From NCBI RefSeq assembly GCF_019925205.1, contig NC_083560.1, positions 44,190,270 through 44,254,269 of the forward strand: a stretch of DNA of 64,000 nt, read 5' to 3'. Origin of the DNA: Metopolophium dirhodum. Taxonomy: Eukaryota > Arthropoda > Insecta > Hemiptera > Aphididae. Positions 21,776 to 33,435 of the stretch are shown piece by piece; position 1 is the stretch's first letter; each line of letters starts with the position of its first letter. Made by a program: the position numbers and the translations under genes. The notes under the pieces were generated by a model. It was not told the origin of the DNA and did not search any database. It saw only the letters and a list, made by a program, of their open reading frames with translations.

Positions 21776-21870
21776 TTTACGGGGAAATATCAAACGGGGC
21801 AAAATAACTTGACGGGGGAATATCGGACGGGGAAACGGTAACGGGGAAATGTCTGACGGGGAAATGTATA
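21776..21870 (-). repeat. TTTCCCCGT repeat cluster, inverted right arm
   Basis: ACGGGGAAATATCAAACGGG, ACTTGACGGGGGAATATCGG, ACGGGGAAACGGTAACGGGG, AAATGTCTGACGGGG mirror 20755-20836. The 135-codon minus frame covering this is a by-product of the repeat. Confidence 0.8.
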
Positions 21871-22885
21871 ACGGGGATGTGACCTGTAACCAATACATAC
21901 AAGTACCTAGGTATCGGTACGCGGGGCGTGCGTCGCGACGATTCTTAACGGCGGCGTAAACCGTTTTAACGAGGTAAACACACGCGCCGACCGATAGGCA
22001 TAAAATATTATGAAGTGGGTATAAGTGGTAATAAAATAATAGTAATAGTAATTGTAATAATATAACAGCAGTAACGCGCCTACCAACGATCGGGTTGCGC
22101 AGATAGAATATTCTATTGCGTGCTTTTATTGGCACCACGTAATATGGTAAATATGTAGACATTCCCCCCCCCCCCCCATTTTATAAGAGTTAATTATTGA
22201 CTAATAATATTGAATTTAATATTATTATTTAATATTAAGTTATATTTTTTAAATAAAATATAATATACATAATATATTAAACATTTTTTTACTTTCGTAA
22301 ATATAAAAGATTATAAATGTATATAATATATATATTTGATCCACTAAACTACTTAAGACAATAATAATTTTAAGAAAAATAAGTATAAAATAAAATATAA
22401 TTAATAATTAATAATAATGGCTAAGAATTCCGACATAAAAATGATACATTTTGTAAAAAATCACCGATTCTTTTGTTATTTCTAAACACATATTTTATTT
22501 TTTATTTTTTTTCGTTTAAAACTGTACCAGTTTTGGATATTTAACAATTAAATAATTGCTTTTGAATTTGATTCAAGTAGTTCAGTTGATAAAAAATATA
22601 TATCTATAATTTATTATATTATTTATGAAAATATTAGACAATAGGCAAAATAATAATTGCACATTAAATAATAAAACAATATTATTAAACAGTAAACTCT
22701 AAAAAGAAATGTGGGAAAAATGTCCGCATCAAAAATACATCGGGGGAAAATGTCCAACCACAACAAAAAAAATTGGAAGGGGGGGGGGGGGGGTAAATGT
22801 TCGGGTGTGAAATGTCCGCGATTCCATAACAGAGTACAATAAATTAGAATATTATTATATAGAACGCTAGCCGAATTACCCAGCA
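21871..22885. other. Spacer with C14 and G15 runs and GGGGAAAATGTCC motifs
   Basis: A GC-richer patch at 21900-22000, C14 at 22164-22177, a very AT-rich block at 22190-22680, then ATGTGGGAAAAATGTCCGC, CGGGGGAAAATGTCC, G15 at 22779-22793 and GAAATGTCCGCG. The GGGAAATGTCC motifs resemble the TTTCCCCGT arms, so this may be a decayed relative. Confidence 0.4.
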
Positions 22886-23493
22886 ATGGACAAAAAAATT
22901 GCTGCGATTGTTCATCTCCTTTTGCAGTGCGTAACTCGCTGTGTAAGCGACGATGTAAGTGTAAATCGTATTATTATAATTTATAAAGCCATCCTGACTA
23001 TGCCCGCGAGACTAGCTTGTGGTCGAGTACATTACATTATTATTATCAGGCAGAGGCAGTCGATGACGTATTGTGTACCCCGCGATGTGCGCGCGTTCAA
23101 GTGTGTGATTTCCACGGGAACTTATACTTCAAGGTCTGTGATGATTTCTGACTCCGAAGTTTCAAAGTATTATACCGAACTTTTGTTTTTACCTAATCCA
23201 ACCCCGGATCATAGGACAACTATCTGAGGTGTCGACGGGGGGCCGTTTGCAAATTAATAATCTCTTCGATCGGCGTCTTAAAATATGTATAACGCTACAC
23301 TAAACCGAATATTATACAATCAAAACATATTGGCTTTAAATTGTCTTACTCTATTAATATAACTGTACACCTAGCACGACGATGATTATTTTTGCCCCAT
23401 GGGTACTGTAGTAGAATTTTGTCAAACGCTAAGGTCTTAAAATAAAAAAATCAAATTTGCGGACAAATAGGGGTAGTTCGTTATAGTTATAAC
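22886..23493. other. Unassigned; one 113-codon frame of unknown meaning
   Basis: The plus frame 22886-23227 starts MDKKIAAIVHLLLQCVT and ends in a proline-rich tail. It has no recognisable domain, and nothing around it suggests a gene. Left as unassigned rather than a CDS. Confidence 0.3.
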
Positions 23494-24121
23494 TAGGGCT
23501 AGGATTTATATGCAATAAAAAATTGTAAAATATGCATTTTACTTACCAAAAAATGCAAAAATATTATGCAAAAACGAGTTTTAATTTACTATTTTACCAT
23601 CTGTTTTAAAAACGCCACTGGAAAATTCTTCAACAAAATGACGTAACTTGGCACTTTCACTTTGAACTTTTGGCATTTTATAAAACTTAAATTATTAAGT
23701 ATAAATGTCCGCACATTTACGCAACACACGACATACTAATGAAATAATGTTGTGCTGTCTCACTGTATAACAATGTGTATAAGTAATTCTATCAGTCGTC
23801 CGATCAAAATAAGATTAGATAGGTAGTATTTATACTATATACTTACGACAATTCAACGGATAAACCAAAATTATCGATTTCGTGAGATAAACACCATTTA
23901 AAATTCACAATAACTTATAATAATTTAAAAATTTGAGTAAAAAAAAAAATCAAATTCTCAAAAATCCATGAATATGCAATTATATGCACTATGTTCAAAA
24001 TATGCAGAAAAAAATTTGTTCTAATTAAACGAGAATAAGCCAAAATCGTGGACAAATCCGGCAACCAATCAATTTGGACTTAAGGAAAAAAACATGCAAA
24101 TGCACATAAATCCTAGCCCTA
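23494..24121. mobile_element. hAT MITE (TAGGGCTAGGATTTAT terminus)
   Basis: The termini match as inverted repeats over 16 bp (TAGGGCTAGGATTTAT), then ATGCA/GTGCA. Perfect duplication GTTATAAC (23486-23493 and 24122-24129). Subterminal ATGCAAAAA/TATGCA motifs recur. 628 bp, non-coding. Confidence 0.9.
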
Positions 24122-24129
24122 GTTATAAC

Positions 24130-25024
24130 TCACGACTCGTGAGTATCTAAATAGTAGATGAGCGGAGTGGTGGAAAAACATGTTGAGAGGTATCCGTAGT
24201 ATAACACTCTACTCCACAACTGAATTTAAATTTCAAGGCACATCACTAAATTTTTTTTTTAATTTTAAGTTTGTTGGTGGTATATTATTATAGTCCGAAT
24301 AATGGAAAACTTTTTGGTAAAAATACAAAGTTAAAAAAATTGGTTTTTGTTTTACGTGTAAAAGTAGTTTGATTTACACAATGATTTTAATGACTTACCG
24401 TAGTATTTCAGAATTTTTTTTTTTCATAATCTTAGGTATATTCATGTGCTTAAGACCACTGTCTGATGGTGTTATTCAGAATGTAATAGATCTCGTTATT
24501 GTATACATATTATAAATGGTATAATAAAGTAAAATTATTGAGTTCGCGACTCGCGTTTTATGGTTGTATAAACCAAATTTTACGAAATTCACTAAAACAG
24601 TTTTATCTATAAAAAAAAAAACTAAAAAGTGTACCAAAATATTATAATCCCACTAGTGTCATAAACACAAAAAAAACATTTAAGGTTACATAAAATAAAC
24701 AAAAAAAAATATTATCTTTAACGATTGAAATCTTTGTGGTAATCTAGAGTCTAGACACTTTTACACGTAACTACGTAAGTCATACGCTGGCGTTCCGACT
24801 TCGGCTCTATGACGTCACACGCATATTTTCAAACACCTGTGTCTCATTGAATAAATAGTGTTTAAGTGTGGGAATATTTTTTCTTAGATAATAGCATACT
24901 TTAAATCTAATCAAACTTGTTTTTAGTGTTGTGATGTCCTTATTAATACTCTCAACTCTAAAAACTACTCGTCCAAAAATTTGATCTTATTATGTATTGA
25001 AGAAAGAAAATTGTATTAATGTAT
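24130..25024. other. Nothing recognised
   Basis: AT-rich, no frame, no terminal repeats; a short GC-richer patch at 24780-24830. Confidence 0.5.
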
Positions 25025-25032
25025 ACTCCAAC

Positions 25033-25480
25033 CAGGGACTGGGACTGAATCTAAAAGAACCAGTTCTGGAACCAGAACCTATAAAATATTAAGAACTGGA
25101 ACCGAAACCGAAACCTTTATTTTCATAAATAAAGTATCGGAACCGAATAGGAATTTTTTAATTAAACAGGTTCTTTTAGGTTCAAAAATAAGATTATTTT
25201 ATTTATCATAATTTACTGTTTTGTGTATAAACTATGTAATATGATCATATGAGTTTTCTAATATTTCTTATATTATTAATTCAACCCACATTCCAGATAA
25301 GTATTTAAAATTATTATACTTTTCGGTACCTAAATTATCTGGAACCGGTACCGAAATTATTTGGAACTGATACCTTTATTTTTTTTTTTTCATCAAAAAC
25401 CCAGAACCTAACCTGAACAGTTATTTTGTTTTTGGAGAACCAGTACAGGAACCGATGCATTTAAAAAGTTCCAGTCCCTG
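25033..25480. mobile_element. hAT MITE (CAGGGACTGG family), copy 1
   Basis: Left end CAGGGACTGGGACTG, right end CCAGTCCCTG; perfect duplication ACTCCAAC (25025-25032 and 25481-25488). The interior has GAACC(G/A)GAACC motifs near both ends and GTTCTTTTAGGTTCAAAAAT, TTTTGTGTATAAACTATGTA. Closely related to 45343-45779 (same internal order). Confidence 0.9.
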
Positions 25481-25488
25481 ACTCCAAC

Positions 25489-26354
25489 AAACATTCTGCT
25501 TCGGAATAAACAATTAAAAAACGCACGTCGTCGTTAAAAAAAAAATAATAAATGTCGCCTATTAATGTTATGTTAAAAAAATATGTTCAAATGAGTTAAA
25601 AGTTTTTGAAATAACGAATATTAAATTATGTATCACTCTGTATATAATAGGTTCAGGGTTTTGAATTTGAAATATTTCACTTATATCGGTAGATATTTTG
25701 TAGGTACATATTGTTGTAATAACGATGGCGTGTTGAATCTATACCACGGTCCTTTCAAAACTTAAACTTTAGATTACATCTTATATACATATTATTATAA
25801 CCTCCCTACACGACGCGCAATCAATTTTCTTTCGTTGAATAGTCTGGTTGTTGCGTATTATAGACCCCTGCACAGTGCATTACCTTTGACGGTGATCGAT
25901 GAACGCAGAGGCGTGACAAAAAAAAAAAGTAAGTGTGGCTCGTGCGGGAAGACAATTTTAGCATTGTGTGTGAAATTCGGCCCTCGACTGCGGCTCGTGC
26001 CACACACGTCGCTCTACGACTGAAATAGCTCACTTTCCGCACAATATACCTATTACCAGTATTACCAACTGTTATCAATAACAACTTCAGTGACGTTATA
26101 TATTATTATTGTATTGTTATGACGCATCAACTCTATGTCGTACATACAATTGATAATATTATACTGAGTTGGCTAGTACATAAAAGACAAACATAATATT
26201 GTGCGTAATATAATAATATTAATACCGCCATGGCTGGCTACAAATATTATTATTATGATAATAGGAAGCCGGTGAATAGTATATTGTTTATTGTTGACAA
26301 CGATTGTTATTATACACTGTGTAAATGTTTAATCGAATCGAATTGGTTTATTTA
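25489..26354. other. Nothing recognised
   Basis: AT-rich. Antisense-overlapping frames at 25821-26084 and 25835-26023 show no domain. Confidence 0.5.
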
Positions 26355-27364
26355 TCTATACTAATATTATAAAGAGGAAAGATTTGATTGTTTGTATTGA
26401 ATAGGCTCCGAAACTACAGAACCGATTTAAATGAAATTTGGTACCTACATAGATAGTTTAGACACTGAGAAAAAACATAGGCTACTTTTTATTGCTAAAA
26501 AAGGGCTGTAAGGGGCTGAAATGGGCTTAAAGGGGCTGCAAAGGGCTATACAGGTTCGAATTGAAAAATTATTTTTTTGTTGGATAGTCTATTCATTGAG
26601 GAAAGTCATAGGCTATATAACATCACGCTACATTCAATTAATAGAAGCGCTCAAACAGGGATTTTGAGATTTATGATGGAAATATTTGTTTATAAATGAT
26701 TGCTATTGGTTATTGGAGAAATAATTAATGGAAATAGTATTTATTTATTATTGGTTGCTATTGGTTAATCGGGCAGATCAGGTACAAGCATGCATCAAAT
26801 CGAATTTTCACACATTGCTTACCAGGGTGGCTGAGTTGCACTTACTGCAGTGAGTTACACCACAAAGGAGTTGAACAATCACAATTTGTTTAAGAGTTGT
26901 CATTTTTTACGGGCCACAAAGTGTGCAGGATCAGATATAGCCTATATTAAAGTATATTATACGTTTGTGTGCAGATCTCTGTGAAGAAGATAGGCTAATT
27001 TAAAAAGAGTTAAATTTGGTTTTTATTCGTCAAAATTTAGAAAGTTTAGGTTAGGTTAGGACTATGTATTAATTGATTACATTAATCCGCCGTATTATAT
27101 CAAAATAAACTTAGTAGTAACCTTGATACTTTAGAGTTAAATCAGACACTTACGTACAAACCGCACTGGGTCCGCGATCTACCGCAGGTGGATTGCCTAC
27201 CTGATAATATATTGCTGCGAATCAGAATTTTTATTCCAGGCATCAGAAAAGTTAAAATAAATTTTGAACACCGTACACCGAATATTAAATAACGAATTGA
27301 ACAAAGTTTGAGTCATATAGAGTTGGTGCATTTAACGGGCAACGAAGTGCACAGGATCAGCTAG
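26355..27364 (+). mobile_element. Non-autonomous Helitron
   Basis: Starts TCTATACTAATATTATAAAG after an A and ends GTGCACAGGATCAGCTAG before a T, the A|TC...CTAG|T arrangement of Helitrons. Typical 5' text follows (ACAGAACCGATTTAAATGAA). A second, mutated tail lies inside at about 26907-26942 (ACGGGCCACAAAGTGTGCAG, then GATCAGATAT), like the true tail at 27329-27364 (ACGGGCAACGAAGTGCACAG). No Rep/helicase. Related minus-strand pieces are at 52617-52712 and 54372-54690. About 1 kb. Confidence 0.75.
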
Positions 27365-28779
27365 TGTTGTAATATTTCGACAGTGAATATTGTTTCAATA
27401 ATTTTATCAAATAAGTCTTTAACTTTTTTGAAGTTTGATATTTATATATAGTGTTTAAAGTAAAGTAATGTAATGTAATTGTTTTTCAATTAATTAAATT
27501 AATTTTCCTCGAATTAAAATAGGTGCCCACAGTCCAACACAGTACTTAGCGCACTAAGTTTCACACGTGAAGTGATATTTCGTCAACCAATTAATATGTG
27601 GCTGCAGGTCGTAGTTATATGCTAATGTTAAAGTTGTAGTTAGTTTCCGTTTTACCTGCGTTGATATCACTTATAAATACGTATTTAAAATAAGGTAATT
27701 ATATGCAGACACCAAAAAATGTGAAATATCTTAGACATTATAACACATCAGGTCTCTATATAAATTGTAGGTACTTTAAGTATTTGATTAAGATTGTAAC
27801 TCATTAGGGTTACCTAATTATTTTTGAATTACAACAAAAACATGAAGATAAATTTAATTCAAAACTTGTTTGATATAAATATATCCGTTTTACCGCTGTT
27901 TTTTATTGCCTTGTTGTTACCTATTATTTGCAATAGTTAAATAGGTATAACATACATTTATAATCATTTTAACCTTGTTTTGAACTTTTAGTTCTTAGCT
28001 ATAAAAATTGAACATACAAAATAATTTGATAATGTTTGTCATTATGATGGATTTTGTCAAAATTTGAATTTTAAATGCTTATAAAAAAATGTCTTGCCTT
28101 TAATCTTTATATGTTCATTACTTTTGAACTTCTTATATGAAATGACTTATGGCCTATGGGTAAATTTTCAAGTTTTTTGATTCATCAAAAAAATAATTGA
28201 ACGACAATAATTGAAAAAAAATCAAAAAGGAAGTATTATTGTTGTAATTTATCATTTTTGTTCGTTGATTTTTGCTGACGTCTGAAATTTTGATGGCCAC
28301 CAACAATTTCCAGCTTCCTGACGTGGATCTTCAAAAATATTGATTGGTGACCCCTGTATATTATATTATGTACTAGTTACTTAAAAATTAAAATTTTAGG
28401 TTTGATTGCACAGTTTTTTGATTTCATAGGTACCTACTATAAATTCAAAAAATGGATATATTTTACAATATTACAATATTAGCATACCTTTATTGATTTA
28501 TTTTTCTTAATTAATAATGACATCAGCTACCGGCAGTATACGTCTTTGATTTGTTGAACTTTCAGTATCCTTTTTTGATACATTTTATATGTTGTTATTT
28601 TTTTTTTATTGAACTTAAAGTTTTATATTGTTGTATTATTTCAGTTATTAGTTTTTGTGATTTCTAGTCCTAATATTGTACAATTAATAATATGTTGTTA
28701 ATTATATGTAATTTCTACTAACATCAATATCATAATTATCATTAACAAAAGGTTTACATTTTTTTATATAGGTCGGTCT
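27365..28779. other. Spacer with short dispersed-repeat pieces
   Basis: 28030-28110 (TTTTGTCAAAATTTGAATTT, AATGCTTATAAAAAA) resembles 54740-54800 and 2600-2640. Otherwise AT-rich with nothing recognised. Confidence 0.4.
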
Positions 28780-29540
28780 TTCTTAGGAAAGCTAATATAT
28801 TTGATATTATGTTTTTGAAGCCTGGTCCTAATGCCTCGTTCATGTTGAGTGGAATATTGAATTTTCGTCGGTGTATTGATAGCACTCTGTTATCATATGT
28901 TTTACTGTTAGAGTAACCCTACAGATCGTGCATTGAGTTTTGCATTTGAGTCAATTGTTTCTCTTCTGCTGAGATTCGGGTCTTGCTAGTTTAGAGTTGT
29001 GTTTTATATTTCTCCGAGTTTGGTCCGTTGTTTTGTCCAGTCCATTTGCCATTTTATTTGAAATTTGTTTTTATAATGAGTTTTGATGTCGTCATACGTT
29101 ACGATTTCTAGAAGCTGTATAATATGGTTGTCTGGTTGTGCCGCTTCCTTTGCTGCTTGGTCCACCATTTCGTTCCCTTTTATATATTTGCGTGACCCGG
29201 TACCCAAATAAAAGTGATATTTATTCCCCTAAACTTTGATTCTTTGGGTTTTTCTTGTACGATTTTAGCGATGTCTGTCGGGTTTGTTGTATTTTTCTAA
29301 ACTTCGCAGTGTGCTCAATGAGTCAGTGAGCACCAGGTTGATTGTTAACTTTTTATCTTTTTTTTGGATGTACTCTGTTGTTTTGAGGAGCAGCTGCTAT
29401 TGCTTCGGCGGAAAAAATGGAGCATTAATTTGGCAATCTGTATTTAATTGTTGTATCTGTGTGAACAGTTGCAATGCCGACTCCTTTATACGTTTTTGAA
29501 GCATCAATGAAAAGCATATTCCAATTTTGGTAGTTGTCTA
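28780..29540 (-). pseudogene. Decayed jockey-like ORF2 tail: RNase H domain and zinc knuckle
   Basis: Minus-strand translation, with frame changes, gives MLFIDASKTYKGVGIA, then a FSAEAIAA segment, LVLTDSLSTL, ITFIWVPGH and IKGNEMVDQAAKEAA: the D-E-D-D catalytic residues of a retrotransposon RNase H in order. Downstream is a knuckle CTICRVTLTVKHMITEC and residues like NEALGP. Frameshifts near 29190 and 29420 and stops near 29004 and 28855 inactivate it. The reverse transcriptase part is not visible upstream (beyond 29540). Strand and type are secure; the family name is by recollection of the motif set. Confidence 0.7.
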
Positions 29541-30029
29541 GTACTTTACTTTTTACTTTTTAATTATTATACATACTATTTGTATAATATTTCAAATTTT
29601 TAATAGATCTATATATTTTGGATTTTGTAAAATGTTGAGCAATGAAAAAAATACCTAATAACCGGTACACATTTGATCCCTAACGATTATTAGGTAACAA
29701 TTGAACATAAATGGACATATTTAATTTTCTTATTTTTTTTCATGAATCCGTCACACCCTGTAAAGTAGATACGTTTTAAGAATATACATAATTATTAATA
29801 TAAATGTTTACATGGTTTTCTAAACATTAAAATTGGATTTGACTATGATCCTTCCTAGTTTTTTATTTCTATTATTAATAAATAGTTAGGTTAACTGTTT
29901 AAGTCTTGCTAATAACATAACGTACCTATAGTTCAATATATTTTTACTATATTCTTGAAACCTTAATTTTCTAAAATTTACAAGTATCTATATATCAAAT
30001 ACTTTCAAAATCACCTTTTAAATTATAAC
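29541..30029. other. Spacer, nothing recognised
   Basis: AT-rich sequence beyond the RNase H remnant. Confidence 0.5.
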
Positions 30030-30033
30030 TTAA

Positions 30034-30426
30034 GGGGGCTCCAGTCAATGAAAAAAAAGTGACTTTCAGACCAATAAGCTAGACAAAACTGGAAGAATTT
30101 TGTTTGACAGATTTTAATTTTGAAAATGGATTATGATTGATCAACAAGTTTACTAGGGAATGATCGAGGCGATTTTGAATATTCCAATTACTGTTAGTGT
30201 CATAATGAATAATATAAATACAAAAATATCATATTTTTTCGATATATTTATTCTTGGATATCACAGTTGAAATGAAAATATTCAAAATCGCCTCAATCAT
30301 TCCGTACTAAACTTGTTGATCAATCATAATCCGTTTTCAAAATTAAAATCTGTCAAACCAAATTCTTCCAGTTTTGACTAGCTTATTGGTCTAAAAGTCA
30401 CTTTTTTTTCATCGGCTGCAGCCTCC
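30034..30426. mobile_element. TTAA-flanked long-TIR MITE (GGGGGCTCCAG terminus)
   Basis: TTAA at 30030-30033 and 30427-30430. The arms of about 160 bp are inverted: AAAAAAAAGTGACTTTCAGA, CCAATAAGCTAGACAAAACT, GGATTATGATTGATCAACAA on the left against their inverses on the right (AGTTTTGACTAGCTTATTGG, TTGTTGATCAATCATAATCC). Loop about 70 bp. High arm identity suggests relatively recent mobility. piggyBac- or Kolobok-type by target site only. Confidence 0.8.
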
Positions 30427-30430
30427 TTAA

Positions 30431-30842
30431 TGAAGCAAAATTATATATTAAACGAATAAGAGGTTTTTTTAATGATATTTTTTAAACTGAAAACGATATG
30501 AAGTAATTGAATAATAATAAATATTATAAATATTTTATAATGTTTGCGTTAAATATAGTGATGTGTAACCAATAAACATCTATGATATCCAATATTTTAT
30601 GCTTTAGCCAGATATTATAAAAGTCTGGACGTTAGTGCTCGATTATTTAATTTAATTATTACGCTCAATAGAACTTAACCGCGTGGTTAATTGTTCTATA
30701 TTTATGATGTAGTTTTCTATTTTGTGATTTAAGCCGAATATTCTTTCATGTGGTGTTTGAGGGTCATCTTTTGTCTATATTAAACATATAGGATGTATTT
30801 GGTGTAACTACGTTCTATGCATACGTACATATTATTGTACGC
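30431..30842 (+). repeat. Dispersed family 3, copy (inverse of 52735-53330)
   Basis: TAACCAATAAACATCTATGA, TATCCAATATTTTATGCTTT, AAAAGTCTGGACGTTAGTGC, TCGATTATTTAATTTAATT, then AACTACGTTCTATGCATACG match 52735-53330 on the opposite strand. The distance between copies is about 22 kb. Confidence 0.55.
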
Positions 30843-30850
30843 AGGGCCGT

Positions 30851-31227
30851 CAGTCCCTAAAATTGTGTGTAGTACTAAATTTAAAAGTGTGTTATTCTAA
30901 TTAAACCTTTGCAATAATATTATGTATAATTTTATATCTTCAAATTTGTTTTTTTATATTTTAATGGTTTTTTGCCAAACCACATTTTAATTATTATCTA
31001 CTATACACAGACACACAGTAAACAATGTTTTGTGTTGTTACGTCTTATACTCGTATAATTATTATTCATTGTCATTGAGAGTAGCTATTTTTATTATTAT
31101 CAGCTTAGTAGTGAACGGTGGTACATAGTATACTAGTGTTTTAAACTTTGTTTGTCTAAAAATAATTTAGATTTGACCAATTTGGGACTAAGTGTGTAGT
31201 ACGAAAATTTGGATATTTTAGGGACTG
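30851..31227. mobile_element. hAT MITE (CAGTCCCTAAAAT terminus) inside another element's end
   Basis: Termini CAGTCCCTAAAAT and ATTTTAGGGACTG, with GTGTGTAGTAC near both ends in inverse orientation. Perfect duplication AGGGCCGT (30843-30850 and 31228-31235). Removing the insert restores CAGGGCCGTATTAGCG, which itself looks like a hAT terminus starting at 30842. 377 bp, non-coding. Confidence 0.85.
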
Positions 31228-31329
31228 AGGGCCGTATTAGCGTATAGGGAATATAGGCACTATGCCTACGAACTTTTTGGGGCCTACGAAAGTAAAACGT
31301 GTGACTACGATTTTTTAGTAATTGTTATG

Positions 31330-31373
<44 letters not shown>

Positions 31374-31380
31374 ATTATAA
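31228..31380 (+). mobile_element. Remainder of the interrupted hAT-like end plus (ATT)n
   Basis: AGGGCCGTATTAGCGTATAG, GGCACTATGCCTACGAAC, GGGGCCTACGAAAG continue the element that begins CAGGGCCG at 30842. It is followed by an (ATT)12-13 microsatellite at 31335-31372. No right terminus was found. Confidence 0.45.
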
Positions 31381-32599
31381 GTTAATCAAGAACGAGATTC
31401 CAGACCGGCGGGTGCGTGCGACACCTGGCCGAGAATAGGAGCAAAAAACGAGACTAGGCATTACTGGGTGACGAAGCTCAGTCGATAATTTCCTGGTTGT
31501 TTATTTGCGATATTTATATTTTTATGCGATTATTGTGTGTGATAAATGTTATTCAACAATAAACGATGGCAGCAGAGGAGAAGTATTGTGCAAACGCAAC
31601 TGCTCCTCTGCTGTCGGTTCAAAACGGAAAAAAAAGGTACATTGCGGTATAATACTGGTATAATATACCTATAATACCGTATTTTAATATATCTACATAC
31701 CTATAGGTAATATCTGTCTGCTGAAGTAGTCTCGTTTCGTCGCTTGCTCTGTGCGTGTTGGTATACATGGTCATCGGTAAAGTAAAATAATTTATATTAT
31801 TATTGCATTATTATTTATATTATTTTTTATTTCAATATACACTTGTCTAGTAGACCTCGTAAGTATCTAAGTATCTATTGTACATCTAAACCTTATCATA
31901 TTTCCCCGTTTGGTACCGCACAGCGCAGGTACACCGTGCCAGAGATGGACGCAACGTTTTAATATAATATAATGAATTATTATATTAACGTTTAATTGGA
32001 TACCATAGTATACCACGTAATACCTGCATTATACCAGAATAATTACTGATAAACTGATATTTTAAATGGTATTAATGGAGCACAACAGGTTGATTGTATC
32101 TACACACGAACTTTAAGAAAGCATTCGTGATAAAGTTATAATTGTCATAAACACTGTAAACTGTAGTAACACTATATTTATATACTATAAATTATGCATG
32201 TTGATTCTCTTGATATACGTCTCGAGATCGATTTAAGAACGGTATTTTGTCAATGTAACGTTATTTTTCTTAAGTTAACGTATTAGTTAGGTATTATTTT
32301 TTTAAGTTTTTGTTTTTAAACTAATTTTCATGTAGGTATGTTATTACCTAGTTATTTATATTATTCATAATTCCATTGATTAAACATATTATTTAGTATA
32401 ATATTATGATAATACCTACTAGATAGTATTGTTTGTTATGATAATACTGTTTATTTACATATTATTAATGTTTATTTGCGGCTAATTAAATTTCTTTGTC
32501 AAAAGGCCATTATTCCAGTTCATGAAATATAAATAGATTATAATCACATGTTATAATATAGGTAGGTAGATATACTAATAATTAATAGAAAAACATTAA
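31381..32599. other. Nothing recognised
   Basis: GC-richer patch at 31395-31480, short GGTATAATAC-like tract at 31643-31680; otherwise AT-rich spacer. Confidence 0.4.
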
Positions 32600-33065
32600 T
32601 TGCATGGTGGGCGGGTCATTGAACGGAGCGGGATCGTTGACAATAATAATATTATGAAAGCGGACAGAAGGAAAAAATATATAAAGAAGCTTTATTGAAA
32701 CTTGGTGCTGGCGAGGGGCGTTAAACGTAATATAATAGTTCGTTGACAGAACAATCGTGACAAATGAAGGAGGAGTGGGGATGAAAGAAAAAAGGTCAAT
32801 ACGAGGGACAATCGTGCAGGATAGAAGAAAAGAGAGGATTTAGGACATCTCATAAGAAATAATACGTCATGGATGTAACAATAATAGTAAATAATATTAA
32901 AGGAAAAATCGTAAAGGGTAGAAAGAAAGAGGAAACGACCTGAGCTGGAGGCAAATATATAAAATAAACTATGTTAACACAGTGGGGCAACCGAGGGGTC
33001 GGACTCAGAGTCCGAATCACCCTCCCCCCCCAACTGTTTACTGTGGATTCAATAAATGTAAGCAA
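32600..33065 (+). other. Purine-rich tract with retroelement-leader-like context
   Basis: TATATAAAGAAGCTTTATTG is followed by CTTGGTGCTGGCGAGGGGCG and then ~200 bp rich in A and G (32745-32950: GAAGGAGGAGTGGGGATG, GATAGAAGAAAAGAGAGG, GGGTAGAAAGAAAGAGG). It ends in CCCTCCCCCCCCAACTG and an AATAAATG at 33050. The order TATA-like box, possible primer-binding-like GGCG motif, purine-rich leader recalls an LTR element's 5' end, but no LTR pair or gag was seen. Weak. Confidence 0.2.
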
Positions 33066-33435
33066 TTAGGTTTGATTCTAATTTTTTTTCTTGAATATTT
33101 TATTATTAAAAAAATGCAATACCAAGAGTAATACTGGACAAAACAAGATGCAATAATCAGTTAGATATTATTATATTATATTGAAATAAAAGTTTATTTT
33201 AATAAAAAATGTTATTTCTACACGACGAAAGCTACACCGATGTAAAATTTCAAAGGAAAACCCAGAGGACTATTACATCATTTATTCATTTATGTGTTTA
33301 TCAAGAAAACGCCCGGAGGTCTCAAGTACAATAATAATATTTAAATGTTAAAGCAATAGTATATAAAACAAACGACGTGATACAATATAAAATGACATAG
33401 TGAAATACAATTAAGTTTTATTAATATTGTACAAA
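33066..33435. other. Spacer, nothing recognised
   Basis: AT-rich lead-in to the tandem array. Confidence 0.5.

Noticed and set aside
21755..22162. 135-codon minus-strand frame
   Set aside because: Its C-terminal half is the translated TTTCCCCGT repeat and the rest spans spacer; not conserved-looking.
27043..27060. TTAGGTTAGGTTAGG, like the insect telomere repeat
   Set aside because: Only about three units, inside a Helitron; not a telomeric array.
32676..32735. LTR retrotransposon start (TATA box plus primer-binding-like motif)
   Set aside because: No second LTR, no gag/pol frames, and the motif does not clearly match a tRNA 3' end.
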